From: Tigriopus japonicus
Lineage: Eukaryota > Arthropoda > Copepoda > Harpacticoida > Harpacticidae
Assembly (NCBI GenBank): GCA_010645155.1
Contig: JAAGOF010000041.1
Location: 1,036,097-1,100,096 of the forward strand
Direction: 5' to 3'
Length of the DNA: 64,000 nt
Below are positions 39,801 through 54,800 of the stretch, one piece after another. The translations under genes and the position numbers were made by a program. Position 1 is the stretch's first letter. Each line of letters begins with the position of its first letter. The notes beneath the pieces are model-generated. The model saw only the letters and a list, made by a program, of their open reading frames with translations, made no database searches and had not been told where the DNA came from.

Positions 39801-42800
39801 TTTCGGATTGAAATTGTGACAATTTTTGACTTTATTTGTTATATAAGGATTTTTGCTATTTCAACGGTTTCTATTTGGCTGAAATTGGCACCTCTACCGA
39901 TGACTCTTGAACAGTTTATGAATCTCTCGTGAATCATTATGCAGAAAAGAATAATAACTTTTTGTTTTAGGTATTCAGCATGCATACGGCAAGCTATAGA
40001 TCATTGTTGTGTGGAATTTCGAGTATGTCCAGTAATGGATGCCTTTTCCTTGGATAGTTCAAACAATGCAGTAGAATCAACTTGCATGATTCCTGGAGCA
40101 GAGGATATGGACTACGTCGTTATTGCCGGTGAGTGGGCAGACACAAGTCAATTGCTTTCTAAATGTAATTATTTTTTAGGGCTCGAACACGTTTCCATTT
40201 TTCGACCCAAGGTTGCTTGCTAAAAGTTGCATTAAATGTGGGCAAAGTCACAGATAATTACTATTCTTTTGTCCAAAAAAATATTCATTCTTGGCCTCGG
40301 TGCCCTTTGCCCTTGACAAGCTTGGGAGTCATGATCAAGGCCACTAAATTTATGCAAAACATTCGCCGAAAAATGTATTATTTTTAGTAGTTTTTTGAGA
40401 AATATTGTAACAAAATCGATTTTTTTGACATTTTTTTAACACTTTTCTTACTGTATTGCCTCAAAAACAAACTTTTTTAGTACTTGCATCATCTAAATTT
40501 GATTTCATAGGTAGGAAAAGATGCTTAATTGCCTATATTTTGTCACAATCGTTGCAAATATAACAGCTTCTATTCTTAGTTTGATTTTGACATCCTTTTT
40601 GTTGATCACTGTCAACGGAAGAAGCATTTTTTCTACATATTTCAAAACTGTCGAGCAGGCGAGCTAATGAACATGTCCCGGGAATTTCAAAATCGTAACG
40701 GTTCTAGCTTAGAACGGCACAGGTCCTAGTCAATGGTTCTTTTGTTTGGCTTTGCCACAGTGTAAGGAAATTAATCATGCATCTCTGGATCAGAATGTGT
40801 GCCGTTCTAAGATAGAGGGGGAAATTGGTTGTAAAACGGCAACTTTTGAAACTTTTTACAAAAAAGTACAAAGTGATTGCTAAATCACAACATTTCAAAC
40901 ATTCTGGCCGCTATTCGAAGATCAATTTCCATTTCATAAGACCTTAAAAATGATCTGACCCTAAGACAAAAGGTGATATCTTTGCATGAATGCATGCAAT
41001 CAATTGAGATATTTGTAATGTTTAAAAAACACAACGTTGGAAGTGGTGATTGACTTAAGGACCGAAATTTTTATTTCCGTTTTGGTTATACCTACCAAAA
41101 CTGGAAGCAGACAAGCATTGTAAAAAAATGATGTTTGACAACAAAATTGAAGATTTTTTGCTTCAAAATCCTCAGAACTCAATTTTTCCAATTTTGAAAA
41201 CGAGCTTTGACCAAAGATTTAACGCATGATCAATTTAAATTTTAAAGGGAATTTTTCATGTACATAAATTTGCATTTTCAGTTAAGCCCTCGTTTGACCA
41301 ATGATTTTGGTATTGGTTAATAGCCCGTTTGGTGTATCACTAGTTGGCAGAACACTTTTTTACATAATGCTAGGAATTATTTGGAACCCATAAAAACGTT
41401 AAGACATTTAAAGGTACAAAAGGAGGTTCTTTTTGTGCCCATCATAAAGTTATGGAATCTTCTTCCACTGGAGTTAAGATGGTGCGCCCGCCTGGACATT
41501 TACAGGTGCCGATTGTTGGACATGGATTCAATTTTGCAAATATACCAATTTTGTTAAAGTGTACTCTATTTTGGCATTATAGTGTGGAGACATTACGCAT
41601 ACATTACGTTTGTGGGTGGGCCATTGTGATACTTGTCATGATATGGCCTTCTTGAAAATTGGTTGATGCTGTCTATGGGTGGCTTTACTGGCCAAAAGTT
41701 GATTAACCCTTTTAATTTTTCAATAAATAAAAATTTAACAAAGAAACGAATTATTCTTTTAGAAAAACTACCTTCAGAAGTGTTCTCTGATTTTGCAATT
41801 TGTTTGCAGCAAGCAAAATTAATGAAATCTTTGAAAGAGCCTGCCAAGCGGCAACTTTTCATAATTTTTAGACGCCAGAAGGTAATTTTTGATCTCAATT
41901 TAAAAAAGTTGGGCGAGGCTCAACTCTCCGGCCCATAATCCAAAAAAAAAAGTCCCGAGCCCTCTTTGGGACCTGGCAACGCTGGTGTACAGGATTTGAG
42001 GTCAGCTGTAACGTTTAAAGAGGTTTTACTTGTACTCTGAGAGGGAGAGCATTTCAAATCCAAAGGAATCGAGGCTAGTTCCAACAATAAAATCCTCCTC
42101 TGTGAATATTTTAGGTTATTTTTTAGGCAAATTATGACATGATTTGCCCAATATTACGTTTTAGGTTATTTTTAGATTGACTTTATTACACGTTTTAAAG
42201 AAGCTTTTCAGACCAAATTTAGCCTTTTAGTTACTGTTCTTCCTTCTGCAGTTTACTCTTTGCAAGAGTAAAAACAGTTGAGCAGAGACAGGCAGTAAAA
42301 AACATATTTGGAAGTGGGGGGAAGGTGGCAGAAAATGGCAGTATAGAAAAGTTTGTGGCAATGAAATTTGTAAAGTGGCAGAATTTGGCAGATTTGCAGG
42401 GCAGGTAAAAACAGCGACCTAAGAAACGAGATCGGAAATTTTCGATTAGAAAAAACGAGATCCAAAATTTTCGACCTATAAGAAAAGAGATCCAAAACTT
42501 TCAACCTAAATCCGAGATGAAATGATTAAAAACGAGAAAAATTCGCTCAAAAGTGGAAATGAAATGGAAATGGCAGTGGGCGCACGTAATGGGCCCCACA
42601 AAATGTTAGCGTAAACCCTCCGCCACTACCGCCTCTTGTGGTCTTATTTGGGCAGGATTGCCGTATCGGAACTATTTCCCAACATTTGGGGCGATATAGC
42701 GAATATTTTCATGAGTGAATTATTAGACCAAAACTTGATACATTTTAGTGATAAGACAATACTGACAAAGCATTATCATCTAGTAAAAAAGTGCCAAAAT

Positions 42801-45800
42801 TGGCATCAAAAATCCCCATCTGGCAACCATACCCCGAGTCTGACCACAAGAGGGGCTGGTGGTAGTGATGTGTTTCGAACCGGGAGTGCTGCCATTTTTT
42901 ACTCGGAAGTTTATCATTGTTGATTAGGGCAGGTTGTATTGAACGTTTTTAAAAAGACCTAAACAGGGACCAATTTGGCAACACTCGAACTAGTTCGATT
43001 TCGAGTTCCATCAGTAGTTATACTTTTGGATTTCGAGTTGGCAGTGCTGCCATATTTTATGGCGTCTCTAGTTGAGAAGATTAGTTGGGGGTCAACTTTT
43101 TGACCTTAAAATCCAAAGTGGCAAAACTCGACCAAAAATCCAACTCGAAACACATCAGTAGCTGGTGGTGGAGGGTTTACGCTGATATTATGTGGGGTTC
43201 ATTGGCAGTATTTCAAATATGTTTTGGCAGTGTCGACCTGAAACGACCTGCTAAAGCTGATTCGGTGTGTTGATGGGATGATTAAACATTGTGGCTCTCA
43301 CTCTTAGATCATTTTTTAATCACTAGATAGCGTGCAAGCTTTAGTCAGGCTGATTTTGCAAGCGGGGCAGAATGCGTTGAATTTGTGAGGAAAATGTCGC
43401 CGTTACAACTGTTGTGCGGACAGTTAGGGTGGCAAAACTTATCATTTAGGATTTAGACATAGCATCGTTCAAGCCACATTATGCGTAGAATCCAGAAATG
43501 GACTTGGAAAGTAGTGATATGAAATCTGGGCTTGGGCAAGTTTTTTCACGGGAGGTTGCTAGGTAGGGTCACCTTATGGAGATTTTGTGCTTTGCTAACT
43601 TACTCAAGCAAACACAAATTTGAGTTTAATTTGTAACCCTGAACCAAAGTTACTAAAGTCAGGGCCGCGTTTCAGTGTTTCTTAATGAAAAACCTTCGTA
43701 CAATGCTAAAAAAAATCTTCGTTGTATCTTTTTTCAACATTTTACAGTCTTCTTTTGTCTTTAGAACCCCAAGTAAGTGCTAAAAACAAAGACAGAGAAG
43801 AACATTCATCTCATTGTACAAAGGGAAGAATATCCAAGAACTATCCCAATGATAAAACAAATGTTGCTTTCAACAAAAGGTGGACAATCACTATCACAAA
43901 GCACGTCAGTAGATCAGGAGTTTGAAGATATTTGACTTAACACAATGAAACAACACAATTTCAATTCATTAAGAGACATTAATTTGGCATCAAATGATTG
44001 CTCATTGATTCCTTGTGCACTTTTGTTTTATGACTTATGTCAATAAAACGACATTAATCTTAATTATATTGCATTTCTTCATTAAGTCCAGGCTATCACG
44101 CAGGAAAGTTCACACCAACGCAGAAACGCACCCGCGCTCGATCTCACTCCACGTAATACCTTCCTTCTTGCCCTAGGCTAAAGGTGAATCAAAAATACGT
44201 TGATATAATTAAAAAGCTGTGTTTTGGATTGTTGAAGTTCATGTTAGATTTTTTATCAGGATAGTTCCAGGCAATTAAGCAATTTTGAATTAATCAAAAG
44301 AAGGGCAATTGCCACGAAATTGCTTGTAACGAAATTACAGTAATTCGTTCCTTCTTTCACAAAAGGAACTACATTGCCATTACATTTCAAAAATGTTGTA
44401 ATTGTAACGAACAAAAAACTCAGAAATTATTTGTTACTTTCCCAAGATTAACTGTTTCACTTTTTTATCGTTTTCAAAAGTCGAAAACTTACTCTCTTGT
44501 AGAAAAAAGTTCCAAAAATCAAACCAACAATTATTACCGATATTTGAAGCGGTAACTAACTTTATGTTGTTAGTGCCATAAAAGAAAAAAATACGTAGAC
44601 AAATATTGAAGGAATGAAAGGACAAAGGAAATGACTTGTGAGCGGATTTTTAGTTGGTCAAAACGACAAAAGTTACCCTTTTTAGTTCGCTTTCTTAAAT
44701 CAAAATAAAAGAAAAATAGTAGGGAAAAAGTTGAAGTAGGTTTTTAAATACATGAAAGTTCATGATTTTACGATGAATTTTGAACTTGGAGGTGCATTTT
44801 GAACTACATATTTTGAAGGAATTAATTTTTTAAAATAGTTATTTCGTACAGATTCTATTGCAAAAAACGAAAATGATAGGATGAGTTCAATTATACATTT
44901 GGACAAGCAGAATTTACGTAAGGGCAGAAGTAAGGAAATCTGAAGTCTTTCTCAAAATTCATGTAAAAGTGGAATAAGTTGATCCTCTAACAGCTTTTAA
45001 GGCAGGATTGAGCAATTTTATTAAATACCATTCCTGATCAACCCACTATTCAAGGGTTGTACAGATCTGCCAACAGTAACTCGTTTCACAAAATATTTGA
45101 AAATGAAAAAAATAGCTGAAAAATCAAGAAAACTTTGACCCTATAATTCAAATGCCGTTGATGTTAATGGACAAATCGAAGGAAGAAGTGTTTTTTTCTA
45201 TTTATCTTACATATTTTATAACAGGGCTCGGCAACCTCTTTTGTACCAAGGCCCAAAATATGATTTTTTGTTTTCTGGGACCCACCAAACATATGATGGA
45301 AACTTTCGATCAAAGAACTCTGGGCGCTCGTGTATTTACTACGAATGACTCTCGGACCCGTTATTTTGGACTTTCCACTATAGCTCCTGGGCCCACAGAT
45401 TGCCGACCCCTATTCGATAAGATTAGGTCATTTTTCAGCAATTTTACCAATACGCCACATGAAAGCGACAAAGCTCCTAAAAACTGGCCTTTTCGGCAAA
45501 GTACTTTTGTAACGAGTAAATTGCAACGCCATTCCTTTTCTTTAAAATAAATCTGTGAGTAACGCATTCCTCATTTTTGGAAAGGGAACGGGAACTGCAT
45601 TCCGTTCCTTTTTTCGAGGAACGGCTAAAGCCTTGGGCAAAAGACTGTTTTTCCTTAAAACGTATCCTTCACTTAAAAGACTGGCCTGTCGCAAGTGGGA
45701 GTTATACAAGGCTCAGATGAAGTTTCTACTTTTTTGACCTGAAGTTGCACTTTTTTGTTAGCAAAAATTCAATAATTGTTGCCAAAGGTTGCAATCAATT

Positions 45801-48800
45801 CGACGAAAGAGAAAAACTTAGTTTTCTAACAAGCAGTTTCCCGTTGAAGGAAGCGACATTTCAGGATAAAACTTTGCTGAAATCTAAACATCTTTTTTTT
45901 CTTTTAATAGGATCATCGGCAACTTGCACGAAACTAACGGGAGGTCCTACGAGATCTGCATATTGCGGAAAAAACTTCAATCTACTATCAAGGCAGATGT
46001 CTGATTCAGCTGTGTGTGGTAAGGGCTAGAACTCAAGTAAAGACTACAAAATTGACGAATGGGACAAAAATCCGTGAGTGAGTGACCACTTTTTTTCAAG
46101 TAGCGAAGGGACTACTTTACCGTTTTAAGAGACTTCTATTGTAGTAATGCTTCAGTAGAAATGCAATTACATGATGTTTTTGACAGTCTATTCCCAAAGT
46201 TAGGCGGAGTTCTCTTAGGCAAGAAACACGGAAATCCGTGCTTCTTGTCTTAGGGGAGATATTTATCTAGGTGATGAAAGAGTCTTTGTACAGATTGGTT
46301 AGCATATTGTTGAGGATGAGGCATATTAAAAATGATCCTGATTTGAGGCGGCAAAAAACTTCCTGCTGCTATTGCAAGTTAGGTGTTGAGGGCAGATTAG
46401 GCAGAGGTTATCAAAGATCAGCAAGCCCTTTGACTGCGTTTGACCCTGACCGCTCTTGCTTGCTCTTTGATTTTGAAGTTGCCATTACTGATGGGAAACA
46501 AGCTGCAACTTGAAAAGGAGTTTGGGCCAAGCAACAGTTTTCAGCTGCGCTTGAAAGCTTGCAAGCAGTTTCAAGCACCCTCACCCCATGTCAGGTTTGC
46601 CAATTAAAATTTAATTTGTTGGCCACCGGAAAGGAGTAAAATAGTGTGCACTCAGGTTTAACGAAGCATGCTTCATACAGCCCCTAAGAAGGCAAATATC
46701 TTGAAAAATCTATGCAAAAGAATGGCAAATTCTGCAACAGCATAGGAGTTTCTGCTTCTATTTTTAGATCAGGCAAAAAGGACATGAAATAGCTTGGCAA
46801 CCCTGATATTAACCCTAGGTCCTCTGAGCCCTGTGGCTTGAATGCTTGGTTTAGCTTGAGGCAGCTAAAATGGAAACAAGCCCACCTTGAAAAATTGAAG
46901 TGCTTGATAGCTTGGGAAATCCCATCAGTAGTTGCCAGTTCCTTGATCCCCGCACAAAGAGGGCTTGCCTCAACCAGGACTTCTCACTGATCTCGACTCT
47001 TGATTTGTGGTCATCCATCTATCTGTACTCAGCCTTGTTTGTGTAGCATGGCCGAGTGTTGTGAATGACTAGATGTTTATTGTCTTTGAGACACAGATAT
47101 TTATAGGTAAAGTAGAATGACTAGAGAGGAGCAGGAGCATATATGGGAGAGCAAGGCGGGAATACTTCAGTTTGATAACTCTCTGGCAAACAGGGCCAAA
47201 AGCAATAGGCGGGAAAAGACGAAGTGCTGCCATCAGAAAGATGACTTGTCTGCTGCCGTCTGGTTCTGTTCGGTAATCCAACCAGAATGGACCAAGACAC
47301 CCTAAATATAAGGGCAATCAATTTTAATGCCTCATCCTCAACAATATGTCAACCAATCTGTACAAAGACTCTTTCATCACGTAGATACATATCTCCCCTA
47401 AGAGAATTCTGCCTAACTTTGGGAATAGACTGTCAATAACATCAAGTAATTGCATTTCTACTGAAGCATTACTACAATAGAAGTCTCTTAAAACGGTAAA
47501 GTAGGCCCTTCGCTACTTGAAAAAAAGCGGTCACGCACTCACGGATTTTTTCCCCATTGAAGTAGCCCTCGATCGTTTTTTCAAGTGTCATTACTGGACC
47601 CCTACGTTCAGTTTTGGAATTGACCTTCATCGAAATTTGGCTTAAGTTTGATTTCTTACTTTCATGAAAGGCTATTGCTTCTACGTTCTATCAAATGTAA
47701 GGAGTGATTTTTCATCTTGTTGATACATCTTGAAATCCCGATTTTTTTAACTACATGACTGGTAGGCTTATATAAACTTTATTAGACTACCAAACGATGA
47801 TGCGCATAGCAGAACAAAGAACAGAATAAGAAATGTCGATCTGGTTGAGCAAACGCAGTCCGATCAACCAAACTAGTTTCTCCTTATCAACAGGTCCTTT
47901 GAGATATAGAAGGCAACGGAAGAAAGGATGTGCACTCATGATCGATAAATAGCATAGATGAATATACCAGTGACTATACTTTAACATGTTTTCAGTTTAA
48001 TCTGGTAGAGTGAGTAACACTTTGTCAGTCCTGATGCAAAATTTGACACCATAGACCAGGGGTCGCCGACCACTTTTGGGTTGAGGCCCACGAAGTTTGA
48101 TTCGTGTTGTCAGGGGCCCGCCAAACAGGCATTGATAGGTTCAGGGGCCCACAAATTAGCGGTCAAAGAGCTTTGGGCCCACAAGTCCAGTACTATGGAT
48201 GGCTCTCGGGCCCATTATTTTGGACTTTCTCCATAGCTCCTGGGCCCACCAACGACCACCCTTGGGCCCACATTTGGGCCGCGGCCCACCGGTTGACGAC
48301 ATCTGCCATAGACCATGTGCTCGACCATAGAGGTCTATAGAGTGGTGATACTAGAGCAGGCCGGTCGTGAAATTTCATTGTGGGCAGCATAACCCATTTA
48401 TCATCAGGGACTAGTTCAAACTTGCCCAAATAAGTCCAATGCACTGACGTTGGTACTATGATCTTCCACTTGCATGGGCAAGTTTTTATGATATTCTTCG
48501 GAAAATTTGCATTTTCACGCAACTTTGGCTAGTATCAGCTGCAAACAAGATAGACGAAATGAGGACAATGGCCTCTCTATACTCCTCTAAGTGCTCGACA
48601 CATCAGGAGTGCCTCGGAAGAATTAAAGAATAGGTCAGAACATACCCTATGTGCATTCAAGAGCTCACTTTGTCTATGGTTCTATTTCATGTAGCAAAAC
48701 TGTATGTTTCTAAATCACCGAATCATTGCATAGCTTGATTGCCCCTAAAATATTAACCTAAAAAGGCCGACCAAAGACATACATTTTTATTCAAACAGAC

Positions 48801-51800
48801 CAATTTGTCATTGTTGGTAGCATTCCTGATTTTATATAACAAAGACCAAATGCTTGAAAACGAACGTGAAAAATGAACCTAAAACCGTTTAAGGCAGGAT
48901 TGGACAAATTTTTGAATACTATTTCTGAACAACCCACTATTCAAGGGTTGTACAGATCTGCCAACATTAACTCATTGATAGATCAAATTTCATATAAACG
49001 GTAATTTTATAAACTAAATCAATTATTAACTCTCTTTACAGGGAATCCAATTCCTTCTAGCGGTATTAATAAATCCGTCCCCCTTGATGAGGGGGGCTCT
49101 TTGATAAATTTGCCATATGAGCATTGATCCATGAGTTTGACTCAACTCTCACCCAAAGTCTACTGGGTTGTTCATGAATAGATTTGGAAAACATCAAGTT
49201 GGTTGTTAATTATCTCAGTGTGAGATACATGAGCAGATACATGACGTGCGGCAGTTTATTTTGTGGCGTATTTTACAGTGGTAGTTAACCAAGGGGCAGT
49301 TTTTCGTGGCGCAGTTTACCCTGGCGCAGTTTACCGTGGCGATGTTTACCGTGGCGGAGTCTACCGTGGCGCAATTTGCCGTGGTGCAGTTTACCGTGGC
49401 GGAAATCACTGTTGGTGGAGTTTACCATGGCGCAGTTTACCGTGGCGGAATTACTGAGGCGGGAATCCCTGTTGGGGGAGTTCAACATGGTAGAGTTCAA
49501 TGTTGGCGCAGTTGATTGTTTGGGGAGTTTACCTTGGTGGAGATTACTGTTGGGGGAGTTTACCATGGTGGAGTTATTGATGGGGGAGTTTCCCTTGGTG
49601 GAGATCACTTGGTGGAAACCTGCAGGGGGAAATAAATCATTGTTGGGGGAATTGAATGGGAACAGTTCTGATTTTCGAGGTGACGCTACTTTTCTGGGCA
49701 AGCGCTGGGCTTCCAAGGAACAAAAACAATCCTTCATGCAGTTGTCAATTATGGGATGATAGACTGGCCATTCTTGTTCGTTTTCCTGTCTGATTTATTG
49801 TTGAAACTGGCCAGCGCTAAAGCTTCTTTAGCGAGTAGTTGCATGAAAAAGCAAATATATTTCAAAGAGTTTCGTAAATACTTGCCCGTGCAAGTGCAAG
49901 ATCTTAGTTCTAACATGGGTGAACCTGATGAAGGCAAGTTTCAGCAGGTTGCTAACGCTGAATCGCCCTTCCTTTCTGCAATGAAGTTTCATGGCCGACC
50001 CAGACAGGGATCTCTCCTCTATGGAACTCTTAACGCTATGACTACCATAAAATTGATTGGATTGTGGGTAAATAAGTCACAGATAAATTGGTCACAATAA
50101 AAAGTTCAAGAGTTGAAAAGGTCACGAAAAAATGTCACGAGATAAAAAGGTCGCATTAAAAAGTCAATTTTCCTTGTACGGCCATGAACGGTGTTCCATA
50201 AGATAATATGTACTGTGAGAAGTCGTGCACATTGGATGCATTTGATTGATGCATGTACATTATATATATTTTTAAGTTGACTTGATTAGACAAGGATCCA
50301 TTTTTGTTTTTTTTGGTTGGTTGCGGTTTTTTTCTACTGTTACAAGGAATGTGATTCCTTGTAAAAATAAATCATAGATATAATTATTTCAACAATTTAT
50401 AATTAAACGAAATTTGGTCTACCAACGAGTTACTGTTGGCAGATCTGTACAGCCCTTGAATAGTGGGTTGATCAGGAATAGTATTTAAAAATTTGTCCAA
50501 TCCTGCCTCCTGGTTTGGTTTGGCATTTGGATTATCTTAGAAGCCCATCGGCGACTCTTGAAGGTAGGATGCAATTTCGACTCAAGCGAAGTAGGGGAAC
50601 ATCCTCCTTTGGGATCCAGTGGATCTGAGGCAGGTTGTAAGCATGGTTAAAAAAACAGAAAAAAACTGTTCAACACCGATTGTTTTGGGATCCCATGGGT
50701 TGATGGAAGGAACTATGGAACATATTTTGGTTCCACGGGTGGTCCCTAGGCTTCCCAAAGCTTCTTTTATTCTTCTTTCAATGGTCCATATATCTATGTA
50801 ACTATTTCAGATTTTTTTTTCTTAAAATATTAAGTTTTTGGTGTAAAAGTGCAACACTAAACACACTGGTGAAGACAAAGTTTTTAACAAAACAAATTGG
50901 AAGAGCTATGGGAGCCTTCAAACGACAGCTGACTACGATGTCACAACGGATATTAAGCCCAAAAACTGCACTTTGACACAAAATTATATCCTGTTTTTCA
51001 ACTTGCACAATAGACGTAGGACAAAGTGCAGCTGAACTTTAGATTCACAATGCTTTGAGGTTATGTGATTTTCATGAATTATTCCGAGCCTATGGATTAC
51101 TCCCATAAAAAAATTGAGTTTCTCTCCTCTTAAAAAGTGCATGGAGTCAGGTTGACAAAAAACAAATCCAAATTTTTAGTACAACATCCTTTAAATTTTT
51201 GCTGGGAAATATTTAATCAATTAATCATTATGATTTATACAATAAATGCAAAAAATGTTTTATCTAACATACTTTTGAAGATTTTTAGCGGAATGAAGTA
51301 TGGCATGTACATGTGGCATGCACATGTCTGGTTTGTACCATAGACCACGGAACTTCTTGACGGCTGACGGCCACGCAACCTTTTCTGTAAGCATCATGTT
51401 GCTCAGGAAGCTACGTTACTTAATTCAGACTTATGTTAGATGTTAACACCTTAGTTACCTTTGCTCTAGATTTTTTCCAGTCTCCGCATCTCCTGTGTAA
51501 AGGATTTTCACAGTTTTGATATTTTTGTAATACTCATGCATGGATAGACAAGTGAAAAAAATCAAATTTTAAAATAGTTTTAACTTGAGACAATCCAATT
51601 TGAATATATGTAAAGATCCATTGAAGTGATTCTGATAGGTGATTTCTTTATGAAATATTTGGTATACCTTTATACCTTTTTGCTACTGTAAGCAATTGTT
51701 GATTATATAGCTTTCTGACGCATGAAAAGCCATAATAAAGATTAATAAATCACCCTCTGCGCATCAATTTGCCTCAAATATAATGGCATTGAGGTATCAC

Positions 51801-54800
51801 ACTATTAATCTCCCAAGATTTCCAATAGGTGTATCACCTCTTTCAATCTACACATTCTTTATATCAGTTGATTAAGTTAACTTAAATTTAAGTCTATAAA
51901 TTCTAAGCAGAGTGCACTTTCCCACTACCTCAGGCCGATGTCAAGTGATGGAACATGGGTTTCTTATTATATTCACTCCTATTAAAGGACTCAAATAACA
52001 ATGTTTCTTTAACTACTTCACGCTGCTAAATAGAAAGCACTGCAAGAAAGATTATCAAATAAAAATTTATTCTTTGGTGACTTGATCAATGAACCAAATG
52101 CATTTGTGTTGAAATTTTTGGCAAACATATGCTAAGAAAAATATTTTGTTTTGAGCTTTAAAGATGCCCAGAATTATGCCTCACACAATGCAAACACTGA
52201 GATTTATTTTACTTGCTTGGTTCACTCACATTTAGAAAAAGTTTATGGACGTTTGGTAGGTGGCTGAATCACCAACAGAACAAGCCTTGCCATCAAGATG
52301 AACTCACACCATGAACAATCTAGCAAAAGCTGAGACTTGACTGATTCCCAAAATAACTTTGTGTGAGAAGGTACTCGTGGCACTAAAGCTGTTGCATTAT
52401 CAAAGGTGGGTGTGCCATAAACCATAGACTAGCACTACAGCAGGTGAAAGAGTATTGCCATGAGTCAAATGAACTGAACGGGACTTAAAAAGCACTGAAC
52501 AGATAAATTTATCACATTTCAAGATGATTTTTTCAAGATGTTTAAAGTGTTGTGAGTGAGAAGCAACTTGCAAAACAAACAAGGGTGACTGCAAATTGTA
52601 GGCTTTCTGTAATTGTGATTTGGATCTTGCAAAATACTTAAGGCTCAAGTCATTTCTTCAAATAATAGAAACCTGCCATGAGCTTATGAATAGCAGAAGG
52701 AACTTAATACTCAAATTATAAAAATATGTTGTTCTGTCATAAGATGAAATCATGCTGTCTGCTGGTCAATGATCTCGTCACCTATTGAATGGCAGATGTG
52801 GCCAATCCTGCCCAATGAGAATTGGCTTGGGTTGCCTGAATGACGCATACAGAGTGGGGTAGAAGTATCCGGACAAAACTTTGAACATAATTTACAGCAT
52901 CAAGAGCTATTTTTAGCCAATAGTGTATTTAACAAAAAAGAGTTTGGACAACATTTAAGAACGTTTTTATTCAATATGGTCACCGTTGGCCTTAATGACG
53001 GCGTCCAAGCGACCGACAAAGGCCGAGCAGGCTTTGGCGACCTCGGCCGTGGAGAAGGAGGCCATGCTCCGCTTCACCAACGACTTCAGAGACGCCAGGC
53101 TGTTGTGGGGCATCTTGTTGACCTTCCTCCTCAGCTCAGACCACAACTAGAAGTCTCATGGGTTGAGGTCTGGGCTGTTTGAAGGCCACTTGTCTTTCTT
53201 GACCACCACGTCAAATTTGCTGTTCAAAAAGTTCATGGAAACATTGGACACATGACACGGAGCAGAGTTCTGGATCCACATGAATTTGGTTCCTGGTGGG
53301 TATGAGGTTGCCAGCCAGGGCATCACGACCTTCCTTAGAAGCTCCACGTACCCGGCGGCATTGAGCCTGAATTTGGGAGGGAAGACATGGGCTGGCATCA
53401 CCTTCCCGTCCCTGCTGATGAGGCCAAAGACCATAATCTTGGCAGGATTCTTTGTCTTCATGATGGGAGGTACAATGGTTCTGTTTTCGGCAAGCTATCG
53501 GTTGTTCTGGGGGTTGTACGCGCCATCCACCATGAAGATTGACTCATCTGAGAAAAGTCTGATCGTCCTCGGATTGACTTTGCAGATTCTGCGCAACTTC
53601 TTGCCCCTCTCAAGCCTGGTGGCCTTCATCTTCTCGGTAAGAAGGTGGTGTCTGCCTCTGACGTAGGAGGTCAAGTTCAGGTCCTCCTTGACGGCCCTGG
53701 CCACAGTCCTCTTGCTCACAGACTGCCTGGCTGCGTGGGCTGATATGGACACAGCTTGGTTGGCCCCGATGGACCTCCTCAGGCCCGCCAAGAACCTGAG
53801 GGTCCGCTTTTTGCCCTGTGTGGGCCGCACGGGGCGTGGCCTGTCCCCCGGCCAGACTGCAGCCTCTTCACGACATCGTAGACGGTGGCCCTGGGGTACT
53901 TGGTTGACTTGATGATGGCTCTGGCGTCGTTGCCAGCCGAGAGCAATTCAGCAATCACTTTATGCTTTTGTTCCTGGGGCTTCATATTTCCGGATTTAAA
54001 CAACAAAAAATTAACAAACATTCAAAACCAGTTTTTGGTCAAACCAGAAAAACGCGGGAAACAAAAATATTCCTCTTGCTTCAGGAGATATACGTCATCC
54101 AAGTTTTGTCTGGATACTTCTGCCCCTCCCCATAATTTGAGACAGGCACTTTTTCCGATGTGGTTTCAGATCCTGTATTAAGAAATTCTTGTTTGTACAA
54201 ACATTTAGCGTGTGACTTGGAGCCGTATGTTGACAAGTAAACCAAATATGATAGATTGTTAAGTTGTAGAGAACTACGGGAGGATAAAAAATAAATTCAA
54301 GTTTTTAGTTCTAAAATTCGGATATTTTTAATGCTTTATAAATTCTTTAACAAGAAAGAAGCTTAAACTTAACAAAGAATTAATCCGTTGGACATCCTGA
54401 GTTCAAAACTATTGGATGTAGCTCTGCCATTTTGCTTCGGCAAAATCTTTTTTTTTCTATGGCGCGTTGATTCTGCTTTCACTCAGTGACAATGATCTAG
54501 TTTTTATAGAGGTATATGTCGGTGCATACTTACACATATCTCATTAGCAAGACTTTCATTATGTCTTCATTTAATGAAACTCGTTTTTCCAGATTGTACC
54601 CCTCCATTTGCAATGGAATTTGTTACAGAGGGGCTGCTATATTCGTCCTTGCTTAAGTCTTAGGTCAAAAAAGATTATTTAGCCTGCCTATTACAGTAGC
54701 AATTAAACATCGGGTCAAAAATGGCAATACTCACAACTTGAAACCCTTCACTAGTGGAGGGAGGACGAGAAACCGGTGTCGGTGTTGAGATGTCGACACC